Assembly: GCA_947652115.1 (NCBI GenBank)
Contig: OX393565.1
Span: 19,023,543-19,087,542, forward strand
Source: Blastomussa wellsi
Taxonomy: Eukaryota > Cnidaria > Anthozoa > Scleractinia > Plerogyridae
Length of the DNA: 64,000 bases
Direction of reading: 5' to 3'
In this document: positions 14,098 to 28,097 of the stretch, one piece after another
Numbering within the stretch: position 1 is the stretch's first letter
How the letters are laid out: each line of letters starts with the position of its first letter
The notes under the pieces: model-generated
Told to the model about the DNA's origin: nothing
Databases searched by the model: none
Seen by the model: only the letters and a program-made list of their open reading frames with translations
Translations under genes and position numbers: made by a program

Positions 14098-14560
14098 TAC
14101 CGTATCTTCTCGATTAGACGCCTCCAGCGTTTATTTGAAACTCGGCCTTGTTGGTACGGCGTTTATTTGAGCCGGGCGTCATTCGGGGTCCGGCTTTCAT
14201 TAAAAAAAGGGTACTTTGCATAGCTTTTGAAAGTCTCGCTTTTTACCGATTTCACATAAAATTTGACGAATTTAAGGGAAAATGTTAGAGAAAAGTTCAC
14301 CAGAACAAAGCCAAAATACCACCATCTTGTGGTTTGTTGGATACGAAGGTAAATTGAACTGTTAGAGCGTGCTCACCTGTGAAACTAAATGATTACACTT
14401 TTTGATAAGATTCAGTTGTCACAATACAACATTGAAATAAATACGGGATCTCTAATAAACACCGGAGGCGTTTATTTAAACCTGAACGTGGCAGATCCGT
14501 CGTTTATTTGAAACTGGCGTTAATTCGGAGTCCGGCGTTTAATGGAGAAAATACGGTATA
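14098..14560. mobile_element. MITE with TACCGTAT ends
   Basis: Left TACCGTATCTTCTCGATTAG, right inverted as TTAATGGAGAAAATACGGTA. Inner blocks with CGTTTATTTGAAAC and GGGGTCCGG / GGAGTCCGG are also repeated. Confidence 0.7.
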
Positions 14561-15000
14561 TAAATCTACCTAAAATCAAATATAAAAGGTCTCCTTCCAA
14601 TTTTGATCTTTTCCTTTGTATATTAATTATTTCAATGAAGAAGCTAAGGAGAAACGCTTTTAAAAAAAGAGATGGCGATATTCTGAGTTTATATGAAATG
14701 AATTCAGATGTCAAAAATCGCAGTGTTAATAGCTAAACCCAGCGCACCTAAATATAATCCCATTGGCTTTCGGCTTTTGTAGGTATTTAATACTTAGATA
14801 CTGAACAGTAGAGCCTTTAAATATTTTGTTAATTAGTGCGAAGGCTATTGAGGATTATGAAAAATGTATTCGCAAAGATAATGTGTTTTGGTGTAATAAT
14901 ATCGTTTTCTCATTCGCAGTCTCACATATTTCATATACTTTACGTCATTTTATTCCTCACGGGAAAATACGAACTCAATAAATTGACCTCGTTTCCAATG

Positions 15001-15185
15001 TGTGGCTTCGTAGCTCAGTTGCTGGAGCATCGCACCGGTATCGCGGAGGTCACTTGTTTGAATCTCGTTGAAGCCAAGAACTTTTTCAGGCTTCTTTATT
15101 CCAATTGCTCAAATTGGAAATTCACTGTGGTGATCATCTGACCCGCTTTCTTCTACATCCGCAAGTCACATATGAATTATTTATT
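15001..15185 (+). mobile_element. tRNA-derived SINE, second family
   Basis: tRNA-like head (GTAGCTCAGTTGCTGGAGCA, B-box-like TTTGAATCTCG) followed by body TTCAGGCTTCTTTATTCCAA ... AATTGGAAATTCACTGTGGT and an end CATATGAATTATTTATTATT. The anticodon loop lacks U33 and the acceptor stems do not pair well, so it is not a tRNA gene. Confidence 0.8.
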
Positions 15186-15793
15186 ATTATTAAAAATAAT
15201 CATCATTTTTAATTTGTTATTTAATAATAGTACTTTTTACAGAAAATAACTAGTTAAAAAGAATGTCGATAATAATAATAATAACAATATTTTTTTTAAA
15301 TAAAACATGTACACAAGTTATCATAAAATTGTTATGAAACAATTTGCATCCTGCGCTATCGTCCCTCTTTTCAATAGAGAAGTCTCAATGTTTTATTAGT
15401 TTGATGGAAACTCAATTTTAGACTACTAAATTTCCTAACGTTAGAAGAAATATGAAATACATTGCAAAGGTTGGACTTGTTTTGGAGACTTTGTGAGCTG
15501 ACTGACTACTAAATTCTGTGTTATTGTTATTTTTGTTATTATTGTGGAGATATCTTTTTGCAAAACAATGCGAAATTTTTAGAAATATCTGTAAGATTTA
15601 GCCAAGCCTAAAAGAGGAGTTCCACAGTTATATATTTCACCTTTAATTTAACTGTAAATTTACTTATTGATGCATTTTCTCGGGCCCGTTCTTCCCCTCT
15701 CTACGTGACGACACGTCATGTATCCTGCGCGTGCGCTGAGAAATCTTTCCAAACATTCATATACAAACATATAACACAGTGGTAGCAACTGTG

Positions 15794-16268
15794 TTAAGGA
15801 CGTTCGCGCTAATTTTCGTACTTCGCACGCAATTCGTGTTGCAATGTGACGCCACGTCCTCTGTCGAGCGCCGGCGCTGAGGAAAAGGACCAGAAGCCGT
15901 TTCGTTACCTTTGCTTGCTCGGTGACCCCTACTTTTTTTTTCCATGAACTGATTTTATTTATCAGAAAGCGATATGGGAAGTTGAAATTTTTTCAAGTTT
16001 TCCGCCCACGCGACATCGAATCCTACCATCTTGCGGCTGTTATGTGAGTGGAAAAGTGGTCGCTAAATGCGATTTTTTTCTTTATGGAACCACACCAATT
16101 GAATCGATTTTTCAGATTTAGGGTGTTTTTCAGTGAATGTTATCTCCAAAACGAAGTCGCTGACTCCCATTTTTTTATATTTCTGAGCATAGTAACTCAT
16201 TATCTTACAGTGGTGAAAGTCTCAGAAAAAAATCAATGTTCGGAATTTTTCGTGCGAACGTCCCTAAC
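15794..16268. mobile_element. MITE with GGACGTTCGC ends
   Basis: Left TTAAGGACGTTCGCGCTAAT, right inverted as TTTTTCGTGCGAACGTCCCTAA. About 475 bp, non-coding. Confidence 0.75.
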
Positions 16269-18365
16269 TTCGCTTGCAGTTTAATCTCTTAAATACTCAG
16301 TGACACCTGATTTTTTTAACTGATCACTCCAGTTAACGACTATTTACGTTTAGCGAGAAAATGAAAATAAACTATCTATGAACTAAAGTTTGAACTATCG
16401 ATTAAAAATTTAATTCTCACACACGTTCGAGTTCTGCTTTTTGCATGAGCTTTTGATTTTGCTGGTACGATGGTTTAAAATGTCTCATTTAGGGATAAGT
16501 CTTACAAAAAGGATGGCAATACTAGGAAATATGTACGCAACAGACGTACTTTTGCAACTAGATTTTTCTTCAGAATTATTATGTTTTCAAAATCTGTGTA
16601 GTTTTCCACACGCTTATCCCATTATCTCAAGTGAATCACTATCTGACAGCAGTAAAAATTATAACGAAATCTATCGCTAGAAAATTTTCGCGCAAAAATA
16701 CGTAATTACATATCGGACTTCTTGCACGCCTTCGGCGCGGACGGGTGCACCGGCATTAAATCTTTACCATTTACAAACACCTGCTCGTGACTGGAACCGG
16801 CAATAGCTTGCAATGAATTATTTATTTCAGATTTTGCGAAGGTTAATTCGGGTAAGACTAAATATTTTCTGCGAGAGCCGTTGCGGGAATGGTCACCGCC
16901 CCCCCCCCCCCCCCCCCTTGAAAAAAAAAAAAAAAAAGAAAGAAACTGGCCTACCAGACCAGCTGAATCTTTTCAAATCGCAATAGAATGCTGTTGGTGG
17001 TAACAATTCTTTTTAAATATACAGTAATATTAGAACAACTAACATTTAAATGTTTCAATAACAAAATTTTATTGGACAACCCATGAATGGTGCGACACAT
17101 TTTTCGAAAATACTCTCATTTCTTTCCGGGACATAAATCAAAACATCGCTAGCTTTTGTCTTCATCATTTTAAAACATATATGCATAATTATCGTTGATA
17201 TTAGAACCATATATTAAAACTTTCCACACGCAATTGACCTATAAACCGTTCAGAAAAATTCATTATTGGACCATACTCAATACTGATTTCGGTCCAAATA
17301 TCTTTCTTCTCATAACTTTGCGGTTCACTTCAAAACACTCGAGTGACTGTAGCCTATACATACCTAAATTGTTTGATTCCCCGGCGTTTGATCGAGACTG
17401 CTATGAGATGATTATTTGGAGCTAAGCTCTCATTTCTGCTCCTGCGAATTGTTGTATTCTGAAAATGTACAAAAATGGGCTAAATAACGTAAAATTTAAA
17501 ATAAATAAAATTTCCTAGATCACTCTGAATCTTAAAATGAAGTCAACGTTTCCATACCAGATGATTTAAAACTTGAAATCCCTTGATAGCCATTACACCC
17601 TTCGCATCTAATTTTCAATTCTAGCTCCTGTCAAGCTTGCCTTCCAGCGCGCCAGGTCATTTCTAACAACACGACACTCAAAACTTTCAATTTATTGCGA
17701 CCTTGACCGACAGAATATTCGGATTCTGCACGATAGTTTTTCAAAATTTTGTTTTGACTAGTCAAGGCTGGAGAACCTTTTATCATTTCCGAAAAATCAT
17801 TATTACAATTACGAATACGCTTTAGGAAACAAATGTTTTCGCTTTGTTCTAATTTCGTTCACAACGGTGGAAAATAATTTTACCATGAGAAATCTCACAA
17901 GGAAACATATGACGAATTTAATCAGTCCGAAGACTGTGCTTCAACAACACTCAATTAACAATTACTCATTGTTACACTGATATATATCGTTTCCTATTGA
18001 CTTCGCGTTATTGTTCCCGAAAGCATCATACGTCACCACTGATCTGAACAGCAATAATGCTACAGTATCGTGCAAAATATAACTTTGAAACAATTTGCAA
18101 TAAACATGCTGCTGCAAATAATGAGCAAATATAAAACTTTAAAACGAAAGTAAGTGATCGATCTTCCATGGTAGCTCCTGGTAGTATCTCTTTGTAATGT
18201 GCATTATTGGCAAAAGGAAAAAAAGTATTGACATTATTGGCAATATAGTGCATTATTGGCAAAATTATCATGGAAAAGGAAGGAATACTCTTAAAGAAAA
18301 CGCTCTGTACGAGAAACAGTTAAGGATTAATAGTACGAGTGAACGATCGGACCTTTTAGTAGTAC
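16269..18365. other. Gene-free stretch with poly-C/poly-A tract
   Basis: No supported gene. A C-run of about 18 followed by an A-run of about 18 lies at 16901-16938. Confidence 0.5.
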
Positions 18366-18543
18366 AATAGGCCATTTCCGAGTTCCCTTGAGCCTCTATT
18401 TCAAAGCGAGTCTAAGTGCGAAAGTTTTGTGATGGTAATTAGTTTTTCTTTCCATATGAATGAAAACTCATTTTCATTACAAAGACTTCGCACTTAGACT
18501 CGCCTTGAAATAGAGGCACAAGCGAACTCGGAAATGGCCTATT
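18366..18543. mobile_element. Palindromic MITE, about 178 bp
   Basis: AATAGGCCATTTCCGAGTTC ... CCTCTATTTCAA ... GAGTCTAAGTGCGAA is inverted almost completely at the right end, which finishes GAACTCGGAAATGGCCTATT. Confidence 0.85.
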
Positions 18544-19741
18544 AATCTGTTAATCCCTCATTGTTTTTTTAATAGCAACGCTACTGCAAATACGAGCTTT
18601 CGAATCAAGGAAATGTTAACACGAGTTAAATTGTCTAGGCTGCCTTTTGGTGCAATGTTGATCATCTCAGTTACGTTTTAAGTTGATGAAAATGAGCTTT
18701 TTTAATTGACTGCTTAAATCTTACCTAGGTGCCCTCCTTTTTTGTTCCAGATTAAGATTGTCGGTTTTTGACGATTTCTCACTTTCCAGGAACACAGCGG
18801 TGAGTGAAGCAGACTGACTGAAAACGAGTTCCGACAGATGCGCATCCGCGTTTTTTGGCGAGAATCTTTGAGTGATACAATTAATTTTTTATTGCTCAGC
18901 TACCGATACAATTTGGGATGAATCGTTCCGCTTTCATCCAATCAGAGGCGAGTATTTATAGGAGCAGTATAAGTACGAAAATGACCTGGAGGGGAATTTA
19001 GGTTACCAACAATTGTTATCAAGTTTCTAAGAAACAACTTTCTTGCTCTTTTCTTGAGTTTCCGTTTGCGTTGACGTAAACCAGGAGTTGCACCTAATCC
19101 AGTGAAAGCCCATTGGTATCGTGTAACTGCGTAATATGTTTTCATTAGATTCCCACAGAAGCTCTTGTTTAGGTTATCGCATGGGTCCGAGTAAAATTTA
19201 AGGACTAATATCACGCGTGTTTTCAGAAGTTGGAGAAACACAGCAACGAGGGCAAATTTCTGAAACTTATAATAACACAATTGATATTAATCCTTCATTT
19301 TACACGAGGAAACTTGTGATTACTTGTTTATGACACAGAGGGCAAAATTTTCGGAAATTATTTTCGTCTCAAATTCGTTAAGTATCTAGCCGATGTAAAT
19401 TTTTTCGACCATTTTTTTTTTCATTAACAAACTGGAAACTGAAGTCAAATTCCGAAGCGACGAACCAACCGGTGAGCGCTGTGTTTGAAAATTCTGCTCA
19501 AATTCCCGCTGTCAAGAAACCAACTGATTGCAGCGCCCTCAGCCAATTAGAAACGAGAAATTTTCTCACTCGTCCAATCAGGATCAAGTAATTTTGCCCC
19601 GGGAAATTACCAAAATTAATGAAAAATGCCCTTTGTCTCAGCCAATCAGCGTTCAGTAATTTTGCTCTCTATGCCATCACAACATTAACTTACTCTGTCC
19701 GTCGTTTGTTTTTGCTATTCAGACACTGAGACTTGGAGTTC
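18544..19741. other. Upstream region of the Nav gene
   Basis: No coding exon recognised. Several CCAATCAG motifs occur at 19.5-19.66 kb. A pyrimidine tract ending TATTCAG at about 19721 could be a 5' UTR exon acceptor. I cannot place a promoter. Confidence 0.4.
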
Positions 19742-20051
19742 ATGTCTTGGATCGGCGATCAGCAACTTGACGAGATGACCAGAGATGAAGAAGACGAACA
19801 GATCTCTTCGCTTACTCTGGTCGATCCTGGTGAGAAACCAGCAATAAGCCCTCGAAGGCGAAAGAAGGTGGTGACGTTTGCCAGTTTGACGGACTTTGCG
19901 GAGATACAAGCCCTGGCAGTATGTGAACCTGATTCCCAGACTTCAGAGATGTGCAGAACTGAAGAACAACCGAAACCACAAGCTTTACCAGATCCAAGCT
20001 ACTTCTTGAATGTGCCTTTGGAGGATTACGACGCCACCAGCACTAACGTGG
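19742..20051 (+). CDS. Nav exon 1: cytoplasmic N-terminus
   Basis: Encodes the acidic N-terminal tail, ending near a PLEDYD stretch that matches the conserved EPLEDLDP of Nav N-termini. The ATG at 19742 is the first after an in-frame TGA at 19727. The donor at 20052 (G|GTACAT) is chosen because it joins exon 2 in phase 1. A pyrimidine-rich stretch ending TATTCAG at about 19721 could be an acceptor for exon 1 from an upstream 5' UTR exon. Confidence 0.72.
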
Positions 20052-23000
20052 GTACATCATGCAATAAGCAGTTGGTAACAAATTTCATTCAAAGTAATAA
20101 GCAGGAATTTCCAAGTAGGTTAAATAAAATAGACTTACATAACTTTGAGGTCAGAGGACTTGCTAATGACGAAATTATCCGAAAATGAACATGAATTATA
20201 GCCATAGTCCCATATGCATCGGGATAGAGGGTCGGAACGAGAACTAACATAAAGCAAATATAACACCTTGTGTTCGCAAGTTGCCAAATTTTGAAATGGA
20301 TGGCTGGTTTAAAGACACGGCAAATCGGCCTTGAGTGATTGAGCCTGTTTATGTCACTTTTAAACTATTTCAAGAGCAATCTCAGTGGAAAGGCAGTCTA
20401 AGGACCCTAATATTTAAGAATGGGTAGGATGGTTCGAATTTCATTATTTCTTCTTAGCAATTTGATGCCACCTGAGTAGCCTCTTCAAGGCTCTTCAGTT
20501 CTCTTGGAATAAAATGGCAGGGTCTGGGGAAAGAGTTATTTCTTTCTATTCACCAACCAAGTGTGTTGACACCTTTGGGTTATAAAGCGGAATCTTCGTT
20601 CTTCAACAGGACCATACTCCCTCCATTATAAAATAACTGAAACAAATACTACACGCGAAAACATAAAGGTTAATCAATGTCAATTCTTTTGTGTGACATA
20701 GGTGCCAGCCGACGACACCTTCCTTGTATTACGTCAGCACGGGACAACATCCCTTGTCCATCACGTGTTCCGGTTTAACAAAGCACGTTCTTTGTGGCTC
20801 TTTGAACCCCTGCAGCCTCTTAGACGTTGGACAATCAGTGTGGTCACTAACCAGTATTCTTTGTCATTCTATTTACCGAGATTCACCTTCACCTATCCTC
20901 TTCGTGACTCGTGGTGGGGATGCTTGCGTGCTCCAGTGACCCCTAGAGCAATGTTGACTGGAGTCTTGTACTCCTGGCAGGGACACCCATGCCAAACAGG
21001 TCGAAGGGTAGGGGCCAGACAAAGCGTGAGAAAGAAAGCTTACAGAAAGGTTCAACTTTGAGTGAAAATATAAGCTTTTTATTTAATATTATACCGTATC
21101 CGGTTAAGATTCCTCCGTCTGCTTTTTGGATAGCCCACAGAATACAGCATAAATAAGTTGTCCTGGCTGTGGTAAGTCATGGAGAATTCCTTTTCCAGAC
21201 TTTATGTCAGGAACTTGACAAAATTCTCGCAGGCCAAAGTTACCTTATCCACGGTTCCTGTGTTTCCAGTCGTTATTTGGAAAATTGGTCGACGTCTGCA
21301 TACAGTTTTCCATCTCTAGTAACAGGCTTTTAGCCGAAGACTTAAACTAAAGAACGTCGAATCCGATGGAATTGTTTGTTTCGTCATTCACATTTGAACA
21401 TTTTCTCCCAAAATTTAAACTGAGTTGAATGAACGCGCTGCCGACTTTCGGCGGGAGAACTTGACGCCGTGATGGAATGCTACGTGTACCCGTCGAATAC
21501 AGCAGAATATGCAACGCTTTTCTAGGCTCCCTAGCTGATTGGCTGTAGTTTTCAAGGCATGGGATAATTGCAATGATGCAATGTAAGTTCACTGCACTGC
21601 AATGGAATGTAATGCAATGCAGTACAGTACGTACTTAAGATACGCTACAAACATTTGTTGGTTTTTTATTCAACCGTTTGTATTTGGAGTTCTTGGGTTT
21701 TGATTACTTTGGTTTCATTTGTACAATCATTGGAAAAGCCACTGCAATCTTTAAGTACTTTTTACCCTTTTCAATTGGGTTTTTTCCTTGATAATTTGTT
21801 CAAGATATTTTGAGATGATGGTGATCATGGTGATTCTTATAAACTGCGTGTTTCTTGCGCTTAACGATCCACCAGAAGAAGCTGAGTAAGTCTTTAATTA
21901 TTACGCGTGATTAACTTATCCGATTTTAGTTATAATATTGATATTTTTTGCTGCAATAGTGTATTTGATAGCAAATGTCGCGCATTCTGTTGTAAATTAT
22001 TGAGAAACGAGAAATCCTTTTCCCAGTTAACTAAATGTGAGAAACCGTACATAACAAGAAAATAAAAATAATTTATAAAATATAGATTAATTTGTTTCAA
22101 GTTTCAAATTAGCTAAAATTCAAAATCTCTCCTCTTGGTGCCACGTTTACTGTTTTTACTACTAGGGAAGAAAGATAATCCCTACTTGTTAGTTTGAAAT
22201 GATGATACGAATTTACGTATAATAAATTTTGAACGCTGATTTTAGGTACGTGTTTACAGCAATATACACATTGGAGATGATTTTAAAGATCATATCACGT
22301 GGATTTATTCTTCATAATTACGCTTACCTCAGAGATCCCTGGAACTGCCTAGACTTCATTGTCGTCGTTTTAGGGTAAGCCAGGGTATGGCATTTCTCAA
22401 GAATTTTCTCTGTTTTTTCTTTCTTACCTAAGTATCCTATGTCGATTGCGTGACCTTCCATCCCGGGGGGCCCAGGACCTTTCATTCGTACCACTTCTGA
22501 AACGTCGACTAATGCTATTGAAAGTTTTTTTGTGCATTCAACTAAAATAAGGCAAATTAGGTTAACTTAAGTTTCGTGCCTTCAAAATCCTAAAGGAACT
22601 AGTATGAGCTGCTAGTCTATCTCAGTTTCCTACCTGATGTTTTCGAAAAAACCCTCACTTGGGCCAACTGTAGGCTTTTGTACATTATGCCTTTGTTTTA
22701 CATCAAAATGGTCCTCCTTAATGCCCATTTTCACAATGAAATACTCAATCTGCTCGAAAAGAGTCACTAAAATGCTAGAAAAATGCTCATTACACAATTA
22801 ATTCTAACGTTTTAGACGACCAACCGAACGTAGCACAGGGTCACAGCTGGCCGAAAAGAAACATTGCTGCCTTTTTGACCCTTGAAACCTAAAACCAATT
22901 GGCTTCTCCTCAGTCTATACTGGGCCTTGATTGGGTTGGCATTTGAATTTTTTTTTGAATTTTCGGTTTTAAGTTTTAATTTTCTCTTAAAAAATTGATT

Positions 23001-26000
23001 TTAATAAATCCCGAATTATGTCCACCAATTACATACTGATCATTATGTATTTTGTGATTGTTCTAATTTAAAAGGTATATAACAATAGCTCCAAATATAG
23101 TGAACTTCACTGCCATCCGAACAGTGCGTGTCCTGAGAGCTCTAAGGACTATCTCTGTTATCTCAGGTGAGTGCCATAGATGCTACCACACCGATTTATT
23201 TCCCACGCATAGAAGCCATTGGCATATGATGGTGTCGTTTTAATCTTTCCCGCAAGAAGAGGATGGGGGAGTCTCTTCGCGGGCTAAACTGTCAACAGAG
23301 CCAGACTTTACCTCAGTGTCCAAAGTATGAAGGCGACATGCGTGTGTATTACAACTCCCCACAAAATAATGTAGGCCACATGTTGCTAAGTGTAGTTACC
23401 CAAGCATTTTGCCGGACTAAAGAGTCAGCTGCCGCTGCCATTACTCATGGGTGGAGATAGGAACTGTGAGCCCCAAGTGTCTTCGGCCCCATAATACATG
23501 GAAATCAATTTTCAAATTAAAAGAACGCAAAGAAAAGACAACTTCATACACGTCAAACTTAAGCAGGTATGTCAGATATCACAGTTCGTTTTTGTGTTAT
23601 TTTTCTAGGTCTCCGTGCGATGGTAAACACATTACTTCGTTCGTTGAAGCTGCTGAGTGATGTTCTGGTCTTGTTTCTATTTTTTCTTGCTGTTATGGCG
23701 CTCATTGGACTGCAGCTGTTTGTGGGAGAATTGAGAAACAAGTGTGTTCGTGACATTCCCATGAATCTTACTGTGGAGTTCATGGATTATATTCAAAATG
23801 AAAGTAAGGACTAGATGATGGGCCATAACTACTTGCTTAAAGGAGAACGGAAGACCAGAGACAATATTTTGTTTGACCACTGAAAATTGTAGAAATAACT
23901 TAGATTTGTGAAAAAAAAAAACGAAAAAGCGAATTTGTCCCACCGAAATTGACAAAAACGGCCAAAACCTGAATTGAACGTTCGCCATTTTGACCTTCTT
24001 TTCTTCCGGTTACTTCCAAATAAGGAATGCCGGCCGCCATGTTGTGACGTTGCTGTGCACATGCATTTTTTCAAGTCGATAAATTTATGAAGAATCTTGC
24101 AAATGTCGAAACTACCTTAAGCTTGCATTATGGACGAGATCGAGCCTTATTTTTTGACCTATGCGAGACAGTTCGGAGTCAGAGGAAGACGATGTTCACG
24201 AGAATCAAGATGAGCTCTGAATAGGATTTACATTGTGGCGTGTGTGCGAGTGTTATGCGAACTGGGAAGGGCAACAAGAGAAAGAATGTTTATACTGCAA
24301 AGAGATGGAAAAAGCCGTAAATAAAACACTCCATTCCAAGCGGCCTAATTTTCAACGGCAGTCGATGGAAACTTATCCCTCTTTTGGAATCTCTGGGCGT
24401 TCTGTTTGAACAGCCAACTGCAGTACATTCGACCATGTTGGAGTTGTTGTTGTCCTCTGAACTCTCAAAATTCGCGCGTTTATCCCATGAGTTATGCACA
24501 GTGACGTCATGCTATGCGCCCAAGCCTTCAACATGTCTTCCAAAATGGCGGACGTTCAAATTGTTCTGGTATAGCCTGCATGGCATTTTGCTCCTACAAT
24601 CGGGTTAAAAGGTAAGTTCACATCCTAAAACATCGCGATTTGATTACGACTTATCATGTGCATCCTTAACGTACTTCCTTAACATTCTCTAATATTACTT
24701 ATGCACCAATTAAAAAATTCTCATTCCTGATTGGTTCCCTACGCTGCGTGTCCGGTGTTCCCTCTCAGATATCCAACTGGAAAAACTACGCGCATTAACA
24801 CTTGGACGCACACGGAGGAGGGAAAGTGGATGTCTCCCCATGCCCCCGCTTTGAGGATCTGAAACTTGCATTAGCTGTTCATTCATCCATTGCGTAAATT
24901 TTGACGTGCCAACGGTGTGTCCATGATATTTGACAGTGCCATGGCAAGGGCATAATGACATGCATATTTCATCAAAAATCGACTTCTTTGACATAATGAG
25001 CACTTGACATAATTCTGTATTTTCCAGTTTTCTTTAGCAAAAAGTAGCGAAATTAATGTATTTTTACATTCTTACTTTTTTAAAGGAAATAGTAAAATCC
25101 AAGATGGATGATCCAAGATGACGTCACATAATCAGATTACGTCATTAGCTACGAAAATAACGTATTCTCCAAGAGAAATCTCGGGGCTTTCTAGTAAAAT
25201 TAAATTAATTTTGATCATGTTGGTGGAATTGGATTGTACAACGGTGGTGCTTGTGCGTCCAGGGGTCAAATTGATTCTTTCTCGTTTCTTAATCTCTTTG
25301 AACTGTTTTGTAAAATTGATTGAATAAATTGCTTACATTATTACAAAAAGTCGTTCCGTTCCGTCCCTCCCTTTTCCCCTACAGCATACCTTCTTACAAG
25401 ACAAAGTCACTTTTATGTACGTTTGAATACTTTATTTACAATTCAAAGAAACTATTTACACTAAATTTAGTAACAAGACTACAGCACAAAAAGCGCGATG
25501 ACGAGAAAAGTCATGCTATAATAATTTACAATGATAAATACCACTAAAAAATATAAAAGCTAAATAACGTTTACTAATTATTATAATTACTATTACTACT
25601 ACTACTATTACCCATTAAAATGCTTAAAACAACTTTTTATTAATAATAATGATGATAATGATAATGATAATCTGATTATTTTAGGTGCATGGTACATACA
25701 TCAGGGTAAGCCAGTGATTTGTGGAAACTCTACCTGGGCCGGGTGAGTTGTATGACCTTTTCTAATTCATATGCTGCTTAACAGGAAAACGAAATGATTA
25801 GTTTCATTAATTTAAATGAGGCTTTTAAATGCAATTTTAACTATTGACAGCCATGATATCTCAGAATAGTAAGCATGCGCACCATGGGGTAGCTAGGAGA
25901 GGGACTAGAGCAAGCCGGTGGACATAGGCTAGGGTGGTAGGAGACCCCTGATCCCTTCGCATTAAGATACTTGGGGCTTTTTCAACGAGGAAATTGAAGG

Positions 26001-27663
26001 TTCATCTTTTCCTTTTTAAAACTGAAAACAACTGCCAGGTTTCTGTAAGAATTTGGCCTTTCGGTCTGTTCTTAGCACATCTTCGAGATTGTATTTAAAG
26101 GGGCATTGTCACCGTGATTTCGGAGTGTTCAGGTCAATCCTGTGCTAAATTCATTTCTTAATACATTCAACATTCATTCGTGCAAAAAATGCTCCTGCAG
26201 AATTGCGAAGAAGATGTCCAATGGAAATGTATCAGGAAGAACAAACCATAATAGTTGGTTTCCTATTTTTTCAGGAGATGGCTTGAGAATTTGAAAAAAA
26301 AAAAGGATTTTTTTTTCCAATTTTCAATCCACTTCCGTCCTCGCCATCCGTAGCAACAGACGACAGTAAATGGTTTCAATGCAGTAATATATTGTAGGCA
26401 ACAAAACTAAACCATTATTTTTGGTTTTACTTTGAACGACGACAAGTTTTAGCTTTTTAAAATGTTGCTAAAATGGCATGACAATGCCCCTTTAACACCC
26501 TTGGTCAAAATGGCAAAAACAAAAGAAATAATAATAATTGTAACATTTGTGGTAACATCGGACCATTTAAACTGCTATATTATTAGATCTTGTCCAGAAA
26601 ATTACACCTGCATGGCGGACGCTGGACCTAACCCGGATAATGGTTTTACCAGCTTTGACCACATTGGATGGGCTTTGCTCATGGCATTCCAGATTCTCAC
26701 AATGGACTACTGGGAGAACCTTTACAACAAGGTTAACTTTAAAATTTGTTTGTTCAACATGGCCAGTGAAAGATAAAATTTAGAAGAATTATGTCTAAGA
26801 GTTACGAACTCGTTATGCAGCATCTCTTAGCTCTTTTGTTTTCTATATAACCTTATTTGATTCTTCACAAACTATATGCATATGAGTTAGGACCTTATAC
26901 GCGGGCTGACGATGTCAGGTCACTTGTTTCGAGAAAGGAACCATTCCAAACCAAACTATCCGGATACGGATTGCCTTCTGTTTACATGGAACCGTTTGGA
27001 TGCGATCCAGATGTTCACAGTTCATCTCTTTGGTTCGGTATGGATCCAAAGCTGAACCTGCAAAAAGACAGGTCCAGGTTCCAGAATGGTCCCGAGTAAA
27101 CAGAAGACCTATCCAGTCCGATTTTTCCAACGGGATAACGTTTTGAACTGGTCCCTAATACATTGATAAAAGACTTTCTTTAGGCATTTAATTCATTTCT
27201 TTCCCGACCATCCCAATAGACCGTTTTTGTGTGTTTATGCTAATCTGCCCGTGCAGCCTCGTCAGTATGTGCAAAGAACGAAAGAACTTGAGCTCAGAAT
27301 TGAGGTTGGGCGGGCAGATTAGCCTGAACACAAAATAATAACAAATGCGTGAGAAAGGTCTATAAATCGTTACATTGCTTTCTATCTCAATTTCAGGTAG
27401 TCAAGGCTGTTGGTGTGTGGTATGTTTTCTACTTTGTGATTACCATTTTCTTCTGCTCGTTCTATCTTCTTAATCTTGTGTTAGCTGTGGTGTATCTATC
27501 CTATGAAAAGGAGCTGCAATCTCTTGAACAGGAAGTAAGTAAAATAATCATTGCTCACCTTAAGTGCTGCTGGTTTCTGATAACGAAACCATGTCTTCAC
27601 GAAATATTAACTGATATATTTTCTTGCGATGGGTGTAGAGCCTATGTCAAACTTGGAAGATAG

Positions 27664-27721
<58 letters not shown>

Positions 27722-27938
27722 CAGCCAGTCAGTCAGTCAGTCAATCAATTCTCTACTTGCACAAATCCCATAATACACCTCTTTTACCCCCCAAAATTTT
27801 GCATAATCATTGTCTGCAATCTCTCCTGGGACATGAAGATGTCCCAAGGGAAATCTAAGGGGGCAGAAGCGGTGTATTATGGTATTGTGCAAGTAGAGAA
27901 TCAGTCAACCAATCAACCAACCAACCAACCAACCATAA

Positions 27939-27972
<34 letters not shown>

Positions 27973-28058
27973 GCAAGCAAGCAAGCAATGAATGAAGGAA
28001 TGAATGAATGAATGAATGAATGAATGAATGAATGAATGAATGAATGAATGAATGAATG

Positions 28059-28097
<39 letters not shown>

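Noticed and set aside
15004..15078. tRNA gene
   Set aside because: Same defects; continuous with a SINE body.
16901..16938. Meaningful C-run/A-run element
   Set aside because: Homopolymer tract, prone to sequencing and assembly error.
20724..20939. Alternative frame in exon 2 region
   Set aside because: Only the other frame carries the conserved pre-IS1 blocks.
27629..27991. 120-codon frame of repeated Asn-Gln-Ser-Ile
   Set aside because: Pure translation of an AATC microsatellite.
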